A stretch of 52,085 nt of DNA, taken from NCBI GenBank assembly GCA_944321185.1, contig CALUKH010000010.1, positions 1-52,085 of the forward strand. Direction: 5' to 3'. Below the pieces are notes generated by a model. It saw only the letters and a list, made by a program, of their open reading frames with translations. It had not been told where the DNA came from and did not search any database. Positions 44,558 to 52,085 of the stretch are shown piece by piece (position 1 is the first letter of the stretch; each line of letters starts with the position of its first letter). This DNA comes from an uncultured Alistipes sp. GTDB taxonomy: Bacteria > Bacteroidota > Bacteroidia > Bacteroidales > Rikenellaceae. The position numbers were made by a program, and so were the translations under genes.

Positions 44558-44589
44558 CAAAGATAAGAAGGATAATCCATATTTCCAAA
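44558..44589 (-). promoter_or_regulatory. greA promoter (TTTG-20-TATCTTTG)
   Basis: The minus-strand TTTG at 44589-44586 and TATCTTTG at 44565-44558 match the consensus exactly, with a 20-nt spacer. The leader would be about 105 nt. Confidence 0.82.
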
Positions 44590-44760
44590 TCTTTGCCGGC
44601 AAAACTTTTCCGGCGCCAGGGCTCCGCCCACCCCATCCCGGCCACCCCGGCAGAAGCCCGCACGACAACCGTTCCGATGGAAATCCAGACGCCGAATCTG
44701 TCCGCCGGAACTTTTCACACCCAACGCCCCGTTCCGGAAGGCCGCAAGGCAATAATTTTT

Positions 44761-44791
44761 TTTGCAAATCGTTAATTTATGCGTAACTTTG
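44761..44791 (+). promoter_or_regulatory. bamD operon promoter (TTTG-19-TAACTTTG)
   Basis: TTTG at 44761-44764 and TAACTTTG at 44784-44791. The ATG follows 29 nt after the box. Confidence 0.8.
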
Positions 44792-44820
44792 CGCGATAAA
44801 GCGCCGTAAAAGATTCTCAA

Positions 44821-45639
44821 ATGAAGCAGACTTTCTCATACGCCCTTTGCGCCGTCGCCGCAGCGCTCTTCCTGAGCGGGTGTTCCGGCATGAATGCGCT
44901 CCTGAAAAGCGGGCAGCCCGAACAGATCTACAGCAAGGCGCTCGAATATTACGACATCGGCAAGTGGCAACGCGCCATCACCCTCTTCGAGGGTGTCGAA
45001 CACTACTATCAGGGAACCTCGCGCGAAGACACCGTCTCCTTCTACAAGGCCCGCTGCCGCTTCAAGAACCGCGACTACGAAACCGCCTCCACCGAACTCG
45101 ACGACTTCCGCCGCAAATTCGGCCGCAGCGCCTTCATCGAGGATGCCGAAGGCATGTATGCCCTCTGCTTCTTCTTCCTCTCGCCGGCCCCCTCGCGCGA
45201 CCAGACCGTGACCGGGCAGGCCCTGATCGCCATCAACGAGTTCATCTCGCGATACCCCGAAAGCAGCCGCGTCGAGGAGTTCAAGAAGATCAACAACGAA
45301 CTCACCGAACGCCTCCACGAAAAGGCCTATCTGAACGCCTACACCTATTACAAGATCGGACGTTACAAATCGGCCATCACCTCGCTCAAGAATGCCTTGA
45401 AGGAGTATCCCGAAAGCAAACACCGCGAGGAGATCATGTATCTGATCGTCGAGGCCAGCTACCGCTTCGCCAGCAACTCGATCGCCGACAAACAGACCGA
45501 CCGCTATCTGGCCATGCTCGACTCGTACCTCTCGTTCAAGGAGGAGTTCCCCGAATCGAGTCATATCCGCGAACTCGACCGCATGGCCCAGCACGCCCGC
45601 GACTATCTCGATCGTAACAACAAGGACAACAACATATAA
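44821..45639 (+). CDS. bamD: Outer-membrane protein assembly factor BamD
   Basis: The product is 272 residues, a lipoprotein with lipobox LSGC (Cys21). It is built of TPR-like helical pairs (QIYSKALEYYDIGKWQRAITLFEGVEHYY, YLNAYTYYKIGRYKSAITSLKNALKEYPES). With BamA it inserts beta-barrel proteins such as those encoded at 20.6, 28.7 and 40.8 kb. It is the first gene of a likely operon with rpoZ (1-nt gap), coaBC and recN. This gene order is common in Bacteroidales (family knowledge). Confidence 0.93.
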   Translation: MKQTFSYALCAVAAALFLSGCSGMNALLKSGQPEQIYSKALEYYDIGKWQRAITLFEGVEHYYQGTSREDTVSFYKARCRFKNRDYETASTELDDFRRKFGRSAFIEDAEGMYALCFFFLSPAPSRDQTVTGQALIAINEFISRYPESSRVEEFKKINNELTERLHEKAYLNAYTYYKIGRYKSAITSLKNALKEYPESKHREEIMYLIVEASYRFASNSIADKQTDRYLAMLDSYLSFKEEFPESSHIRELDRMAQHARDYLDRNNKDNNI

Positions 45640-45640
45640 G

Positions 45641-45976
45641 ATGGAAATCAAGAAGAACATTCCCAACAACACCATCACGCGCAAGTTGGTGGATCTGGAC
45701 AAGGAGACCGGCAACGTCTACGAAAGCATCAACATCATCGCCCGCCGCGCCAATCAGATCGCTACCGAACTCAAGAACGAACTCAATCGCAAGCTGGCCG
45801 ACTTCTCGTCGCCCTCGGACAACACCATGGAGGAGACCTTCGAGAACCGCGAGCAGATCGAGATCTCGCGCTACTACGAGCGTCTGCCCAAACCGACGAT
45901 CATCGCCACCGAGGAGTTCCTCGACCACGAGCTGGTCTACAAGGAGGGCAAGGACGACACGTTCAAGGAGATCTAA
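45641..45976 (+). CDS. rpoZ: RNA polymerase omega subunit (Rpb6 family)
   Basis: The product is 111 residues. The segment DKETGNVYESINIIARRANQIA is the Rpb6/omega core that wraps the end of the beta-prime subunit. The C-terminal half is an acidic extension. Bacteroidetes omega is divergent and is often annotated as hypothetical. It is flanked by bamD (1-nt gap) and coaBC (13-nt gap), so it is in the same operon. Confidence 0.85.
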   Translation: MEIKKNIPNNTITRKLVDLDKETGNVYESINIIARRANQIATELKNELNRKLADFSSPSDNTMEETFENREQIEISRYYERLPKPTIIATEEFLDHELVYKEGKDDTFKEI

Positions 45977-45989
45977 TCGCGCCCCGACG

Positions 45990-47213
45990 ATGGCTTCCGA
46001 AAAGGCAGCGTACGCCGCATTGGCGGGACGCCACATCCTTCTGGGCATTACCGGCAGCATAGCGGCCTACAAGGCTGCCATGCTGTGTCGTTTATGGCGG
46101 ACGGCAGGCGCCGAGGTCCAGGTGGTGATGACCCCGCTGGCCAAACAGTTCATCACCCCGCTGACGATGGCCACCCTCTCGAAGAACCCCATTCTGGTGG
46201 AGTTCTTCAACCCGGAGAACGGCGCCTGGAACTCGCATGTCTCGCTCGGCGAATGGGCCGACTGCTACGTGATTGCCCCCGCCACGGCCAATACGCTGGC
46301 CAAGATGGCGACGGGTGTGGCGGACAATCTGCTGCTGACGACCTATCTTTCGGCCCGCTGTCCGGTGGTTGTGGCTCCGGCCATGGACCTCGACATGTAT
46401 GCCCACGAGGCCACGCAGCAGAATCTGCACACGCTGGCCCGTCGCGGCGTGCGGATCGTCGAGCCCGGCACGGGCGAACTGGCCAGCGGTCTGAGCGGCA
46501 AGGGCCGCATGGCCGAACCGGAGGAGATCGCGGCCTTCGTCAATGAGCTGCTCGACGGGGGCAGAAAGACACTCGCCGGGAAGAGGCTGATCGTCACGGC
46601 CGGTGCCACGATCGAGGCCATCGATCCCGTACGGTTCATCTCGAACCACTCGTCGGGCAAGATGGGCTACGCCATCGCCGGCGAACTGGCCGCACGCGGT
46701 GCCGAAGTCACCCTCATCTCGGGACGCACGGCGCTGCCCGTACCGCCGGGTGTCAAACGCGTGGATGTCCTCTCGGCCGACGAGATGTACGAAGCGACGG
46801 TGGGGGCATTCGATACGGCAGACGGAGCCGTCATGTGCGCCGCCGTGGCCGACTACACCCCCGAAAACGTTTCGCAGACCAAAATCAAGAAGGGCGACGG
46901 TGAGATGTACATCCGTCTGCGCCGCACGCGCGACATCGCCGCCGAACTGGGAGCCCGCAAGGGCAACCGCCTGTTGGTGGGATTCGCCCTGGAGACCGAC
47001 GACGAGGAGGCTCATGCCCAGTCGAAACTCGAAAAGAAGAATTTCGACTTCATCGTGCTGAATTCGCTGCGGGATGCCGGAGCCGGATTCCGCGGCGACA
47101 CGAACAAGGTGACACTCATCGACCGTGCGGGCAGCGAGGAGTTGCCGCTGATGTCGAAACGCGAGGTAGCCGCACGCATCGTCGACCGCATCGAGGGGCT
47201 GTTGACCCGCTAA
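45990..47213 (+). CDS. coaBC: Phosphopantothenoylcysteine decarboxylase / phosphopantothenate--cysteine ligase
   Basis: The product is 407 residues with two domains. CoaC (about 1-185) has GITGSIAAYKAA, APATANTLAKMATGVADNLL and APAMDLDMYAH. CoaB (about 190-407) has VTAGATIEAIDPVRFISNHSSGKMG and MCAAVADYTP. Together they make phosphopantetheine for coenzyme A. Two points differ from the E. coli enzyme: the PxMN motif reads PAMD, and the clamp that contains Cys158 in E. coli reads ELASGLSGKGRM here, with Ser166 and no Cys. Variants of this kind may be normal in the group. The gene lies between rpoZ and recN. Confidence 0.94.
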   Translation: MASEKAAYAALAGRHILLGITGSIAAYKAAMLCRLWRTAGAEVQVVMTPLAKQFITPLTMATLSKNPILVEFFNPENGAWNSHVSLGEWADCYVIAPATANTLAKMATGVADNLLLTTYLSARCPVVVAPAMDLDMYAHEATQQNLHTLARRGVRIVEPGTGELASGLSGKGRMAEPEEIAAFVNELLDGGRKTLAGKRLIVTAGATIEAIDPVRFISNHSSGKMGYAIAGELAARGAEVTLISGRTALPVPPGVKRVDVLSADEMYEATVGAFDTADGAVMCAAVADYTPENVSQTKIKKGDGEMYIRLRRTRDIAAELGARKGNRLLVGFALETDDEEAHAQSKLEKKNFDFIVLNSLRDAGAGFRGDTNKVTLIDRAGSEELPLMSKREVAARIVDRIEGLLTR

Positions 47214-47263
47214 CGGACGATTCCCGCGATAGCCAATCACTGAACAATCAATTCCGAAAAGAT

Positions 47264-48907
47264 ATGTTGCGTCGTCTGTCGGTTGAAAATTACGCGCTGA
47301 TCGACAAGCTCGAAATGGAGCTGGATCCGCACCTGAACATCATCACGGGTGAAACGGGCGCCGGCAAATCGATCCTGCTCGGAGCCCTGGGGCTGCTGCT
47401 CGGAGCCAAGAACGACGGAGCGGCCATGAAGGATGCCGCCCGCAACTGCACGGTGGAGGGGACATTCGACCTGACGGAGAGTGGTCTGGAGCCCTTCTTT
47501 GCGGAGAATGACCTCGATTACGCCCCGGAAACCACCCTCACGCGCATCATCACCCCGGCCGGCAAGAGCCGCGCCTTCGTCAACGACGTTCCGGTACAGC
47601 TGGCACAGCTGCGCGAACTGGGAACGCGCCTCATCGACATCCATTCGCAACATCAGAATCTGATCCTTTCGTCGGAGGAGTTCCGCACGTCGGCTCTCGA
47701 TACGGTGGCCGGCAACGGCGAATTGTTGTCCCGCTACGCCGCGCAATACACCCGCATGTGCGAACAGCGCCGGCAGCTGGCTGCACTGCGCGAGGCTGCC
47801 GAACGGGGACGCCGCGACGAGGAGTGGCTCCGCTTCCAGACCGACGAACTGACGGCCGCCGCACTGCGCGAAGGCGAACAGGCCGAGATCGAGGAGGAGC
47901 TGGCCGTGCTGGAGCATGCCGAGAGCATCGGCCAGACGCTGACCGAGCTGCGCAACGCCCTTGACAACGATGAAACCGGCGTGCTCATGCAGTTGAAAAA
48001 CGCCGAGAACAATCTCGCCCACCTGCGCGACCACTACCCCGCAGCCGGCGAATACGCCGACCGGCTGCATGCCGTGCTGGAGGAGCTGAAGGACATCGAC
48101 GCTTCGGCGGCCGATGCTTCGGAGCGGATCGATGCCGACCCCGAACGGCTGGCCAAACTCTCGGGGCGTCTCGACCTGCTGATCGCTCTTCAACAGAAAT
48201 ACCACGCCGCAGACGAGGCTGAGTTGATCGCCCTGCGCGAAAAGAGTGCGGCCCAACTGGCGGCCATCGTCCACAGCGACGAGGAGATCGCCGCGGCGGA
48301 GAAGGCCCTCGAGGAGGCGACCGCAGCGGCCGAAGCGTTGGCCGACCGGCTGCACAAGGCCCGCGAAAAGGCCGCAGCAGGATTTGCACGGGAGATTCTG
48401 GCGACACTGGCCCGGCTGGGAATGGCCGAAACGGTATTCCAGGTGGCACTGACGCCCCGCACGGAGTTGGACCGCACGGGCCGCGATCAGGTGCAGTTCC
48501 TCTTCACGGCCAACGCCCGCATGACGCCGCAACCCGTCGAACGGATCGCCTCGGGAGGTGAGCTTTCGCGCGTGATGCTCGCTCTGAAGGCGCTGCTGGC
48601 CAAGCGGATGCAGCTGCCGACGATCATCTTCGACGAGATTGACACGGGCGTCTCGGGCCGCATTGCCGACGCCATGGGCGAGATCATCGAATCGCTGTCG
48701 ACATCGATGCAGGTCGTGGACATCACCCACCTGCCGCAGGTCGCCTCGAAAGGCTCGACCCACTTCGTGGTCTACAAACACAACGGCCGCACGGAGATCG
48801 TCCGTCTGAGCGACGACGACCGCATTGCCGAAATTGCCAAGATGCTCTCCGGGGCACAGATCACCCAGGCAGCCGTGGCTCAGGCGCGGATTCTGCTGGG
48901 GAGGTGA
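47264..48907 (+). CDS. recN: DNA repair protein RecN
   Basis: The product is 547 residues, an SMC-like ATPase. Walker A is ITGETGAGKSILLGAL (about residues 27-42). Two coiled-coil arms fill about 155-370, and the C-terminal half has the ABC signature IASGGELSRVMLALKALL and Walker B TIIFDEIDTGVSG. It helps hold and repair double-strand breaks. It is the last gene of the bamD operon: 50 nt after coaBC and before a terminator hairpin. Confidence 0.95.
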   Translation: MLRRLSVENYALIDKLEMELDPHLNIITGETGAGKSILLGALGLLLGAKNDGAAMKDAARNCTVEGTFDLTESGLEPFFAENDLDYAPETTLTRIITPAGKSRAFVNDVPVQLAQLRELGTRLIDIHSQHQNLILSSEEFRTSALDTVAGNGELLSRYAAQYTRMCEQRRQLAALREAAERGRRDEEWLRFQTDELTAAALREGEQAEIEEELAVLEHAESIGQTLTELRNALDNDETGVLMQLKNAENNLAHLRDHYPAAGEYADRLHAVLEELKDIDASAADASERIDADPERLAKLSGRLDLLIALQQKYHAADEAELIALREKSAAQLAAIVHSDEEIAAAEKALEEATAAAEALADRLHKAREKAAAGFAREILATLARLGMAETVFQVALTPRTELDRTGRDQVQFLFTANARMTPQPVERIASGGELSRVMLALKALLAKRMQLPTIIFDEIDTGVSGRIADAMGEIIESLSTSMQVVDITHLPQVASKGSTHFVVYKHNGRTEIVRLSDDDRIAEIAKMLSGAQITQAAVAQARILLGR

Positions 48908-48935
48908 TCCGGGAGCCCGTCGGGTATGAACCATC

Positions 48936-48969
48936 AATCCCCGGGAGCCGCGGCTTTCCGGGGATTTTT
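48936..48969 (+). terminator. Terminator after recN
   Basis: AATCCCCGG pairs with CCGGGGATT across a 13-nt loop, followed by T residues. It sits 28 nt after the recN stop. Confidence 0.75.
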
Positions 48970-49030
48970 CATAGACAGAGAGGGGCCGCGGATGGTTGCA
49001 ACGCCCACTCCCCCATCCATTTCGAAAACC

Positions 49031-49630
49031 ATGAACGATACGAACGAAAGGCTCGCCCGGGCCGCAGCCAATCAGCAACGGGCCCGAGAAATCATCCGCC
49101 AACTGCATGTGTACGAGGCCTGGCAGGCGGTCGGTGCAAGGACCGAAGTGGTCGGTTCGCTCCGCACGGGGCTGCTCATGAAGCACCTCGACATCGATCT
49201 GCACATCTATACGCCGGCCCCGCTGCGCGTGGAGGAGAGTTTTGCGGCGCTGGCACGGATTGCCGCCCGGCCGGGGATCCGGCGCGTGGAGTTTGTCAAC
49301 CTGCTCGACGCCGAGGACCGGTGTCTGGAGTGGCACGCTCACTACGAAGACCGTGACGGCCGGCTCTGGCAGATCGACATGATCCACATGGAGGAGGGGT
49401 CGCCGTGGGCGGGCTATTTCGAACGGGTAGCCGACCGCATTGCGGCGGTGCTGACCCCCGAAACGCACGAAGCGATCCTGCGGCTGAAGGACCAAACTCC
49501 GGACGAAGAGAAGATCCCGGGGATTGTTCTCTACCGGGCCGTATTGGAAGGCGGTGTCCGGAGCCGGACGGAGCTCAAGGCCTGGTTGCAGACGCACCCC
49601 GCCGAAGGAATCGTCCGCTGGATGCCGTAG
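49031..49630 (+). CDS. Minimal nucleotidyltransferase-like protein
   Basis: The product is 199 residues from ATG 49031; the frame is open earlier but runs through the recN terminator. The polymerase-beta-type active site is visible: VVGSLRTGLLMKHLDIDLHIY (GS motif and Asp-x-Asp) and a third acidic strand RLWQIDMIHME. The helical remainder (about 130-199) is not recognised. Members with this layout include antibiotic or tRNA-type nucleotidyltransferases and inactive relatives. The substrate is unknown. It lies between recN and groEL, which is convergent. Confidence 0.72.
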   Translation: MNDTNERLARAAANQQRAREIIRQLHVYEAWQAVGARTEVVGSLRTGLLMKHLDIDLHIYTPAPLRVEESFAALARIAARPGIRRVEFVNLLDAEDRCLEWHAHYEDRDGRLWQIDMIHMEEGSPWAGYFERVADRIAAVLTPETHEAILRLKDQTPDEEKIPGIVLYRAVLEGGVRSRTELKAWLQTHPAEGIVRWMP

Positions 49631-49782
49631 CCTGGGGCCGAAGCGGCGGATCCAGCCCAACGGATCCATGACCCGGAAGTAGAGCACTTCGCCCGGGGAA
49701 ACGGCTGTCCCGTGGTTTCGGTCGCCGACATTCGGCCTCTACCGACACCTCGGGAACCAGCCGGCAGATAGGCTTCCGCCAC

Positions 49783-49821
49783 AAAAAAACCGGGGCACTC
49801 AATAATGAGTGTCCCGGTTTT
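49783..49821. terminator. Terminator of groESL, possibly bidirectional
   Basis: A 15-bp stem with one G-T pair (AAAACCGGGGCACTC) and a 6-nt loop, ending 32 nt after the groEL stop on the minus strand. T/A runs are on both sides. Confidence 0.85.
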
Positions 49822-49853
49822 GATTGATGCTGTCAGGCGACAGCGGCCGATTG

Positions 49854-51494
<1,641 letters not shown>

Positions 51495-51501
51495 TTAGAA
51501 A

Positions 51502-51771
51502 TTAGATGATTGCCAGAATGTCGTTCTGCTTCATGATCAGATAGGTCTCGCCGTCGACCTGAATCTCCTGACCGGCATACTTGCCGTAGAGAACCTGGTC
51601 ACCGACCTTGACCTCCATCTTCACCTCCGAAGTACCGGGGCCAACGGCAACGACTTTACCTGCCAGCGGTTTTTCCTTGGCCGTGTCGGGGATAATCAGT
51701 CCGCCGGCCGTCTTCTCCTCCGCGGGATTCGGGAGAATCAGCACGCGATCCGATAAGGGTTTTACGTTCAT
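51502..51771 (-). CDS. groES: Co-chaperonin GroES
   Basis: The product is 89 residues. It starts [20 protein letters not shown]. The mobile loop reads [13 protein letters not shown], and the fold ends [13 protein letters not shown]. It caps GroEL. The 5' region (51772-51950) has no TAnnTTTG box on the minus strand, unlike most genes here, so a different promoter class may drive it. Confidence 0.98.
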   Translation of the reverse strand: MNVKPLSDRVLILPNPAEEKTAGGLIIPDTAKEKPLAGKVVAVGPGTSEVKMEVKVGDQVLYGKYAGQEIQVDGETYLIMKQNDILAII

Positions 51772-51878
51772 AGCTTTACGTTTTTAATTGTTATTATCTA
51801 TATTTTCGTTCTATTTTGCTCGTGCAAGCAACCCGATTACCAACAATTGATGTGCCAATTGGTTTTTGGCAGATTTCG

Positions 51879-51917
51879 GGGTGACAAACGTGCAGGCGGA
51901 CTGCCATTTTGTCACCC
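51879..51917. promoter_or_regulatory. Perfect 10-bp inverted repeat upstream of groESL and tRNA-His
   Basis: GGGTGACAAA (51879-51888) and TTTGTCACCC (51908-51917) are exact reverse complements 19 nt apart. They lie between the divergent groES gene and the tRNA promoter. The spacing fits a protein operator better than an RNA hairpin. Confidence 0.6.
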
Positions 51918-51950
51918 GGAGAAATTTGCCGCAATTTTTCCGGTCGATTT

Positions 51951-51982
51951 TTTGCACAAACCGAAAAAACGTTTTACCTTTG
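51951..51982 (+). promoter_or_regulatory. tRNA-His promoter (TTTG-20-TACCTTTG)
   Basis: TTTG at 51951-51954 and TACCTTTG at 51975-51982 with an exact 20-nt spacer. The tRNA begins 28 nt after the box. Confidence 0.82.
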
Positions 51983-52010
51983 CAAACCGATACGAGACAC
52001 GTATCGACAT

Positions 52011-52085
<75 letters not shown>

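Larger units (their letters stand above)
44448..44820. other. Divergent control region between greA and bamD
   Basis: The 373 nt contain the greA leader with its hairpin, the greA promoter, an unassigned GC-rich middle, and the bamD promoter. No gene is seen. Confidence 0.7.

Overview
This is a GC-rich chromosomal segment from a member of the Bacteroidales, most likely Alistipes or a close relative (inference). The evidence is the family content: DUF4254 beside a GT9 glycosyltransferase, an Rpb6-like omega, a monofunctional biotin ligase, an 11-subunit-type complex I without NuoEFG, dipeptidyl peptidase IV and tryptophanase. Many genes also have Bacteroidetes-type promoters, with a TAnnTTTG box at -7 and, in the best cases, TTTG or TTG 19-20 nt upstream. 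I see no phage, transposon, integrase or CRISPR array. The window looks like ordinary, well-packed core chromosome.

Layout. 1-1.9 kb: 3' end of an NADPH glutamate synthase oxidoreductase subunit and a lipoprotein. 1.9-9.8 kb: GT9 and DUF4254 genes facing a glucosaminidase/LysM protein, a conserved hypothetical, dipeptidyl peptidase IV and an O6-methylguanine-DNA methyltransferase; the last runs tail-into-tail into a convergent GT-C mannosyltransferase. 9.9-19.8 kb: nuoA-B-CD-H-I-J-K-L-M-N on the minus strand, preceded by a small exported hypothetical. 20.5-25 kb: outer-membrane barrel, superoxide dismutase, tryptophanase and sialate O-acetylesterase. 25-32 kb: asd, penicillin-binding protein 1A, a 979-residue HExxH/propeller/beta-barrel outer-membrane protein, and a SUI1/YciH factor diverging from a DUF4435 (TOPRIM-like) gene. 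33-40.6 kb: aspartate kinase, prolyl oligopeptidase, dapD, biotin ligase, gcvH and malate dehydrogenase. 40.8-44.5 kb: a TonB-dependent receptor, a small His/Cys-rich exported protein and greA. 44.8-49.6 kb: bamD-rpoZ-coaBC-recN and a minimal nucleotidyltransferase. 49.8-52 kb: groES-groEL and a tRNA-His at the right edge.

How the genes work together. lysC, asd and dapD supply three steps toward diaminopimelate, which feeds the peptidoglycan acted on by PBP1A and the glucosaminidase. The two S9 peptidases, tryptophanase, a GOGAT subunit, malate dehydrogenase and complex I fit an anaerobic peptide- and amino-acid-using, indole-producing gut bacterium.

No clearly new multi-gene system is evident. 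The best leads are the metallopeptidase-like/beta-barrel fusion, the His/Cys-rich protein next to a receptor with CxxC in its plug, a possible attenuator in the greA leader, perfect inverted repeats upstream of gcvH and groES, and the 139-nt antisense coding overlap between the methyltransferase and the mannosyltransferase.
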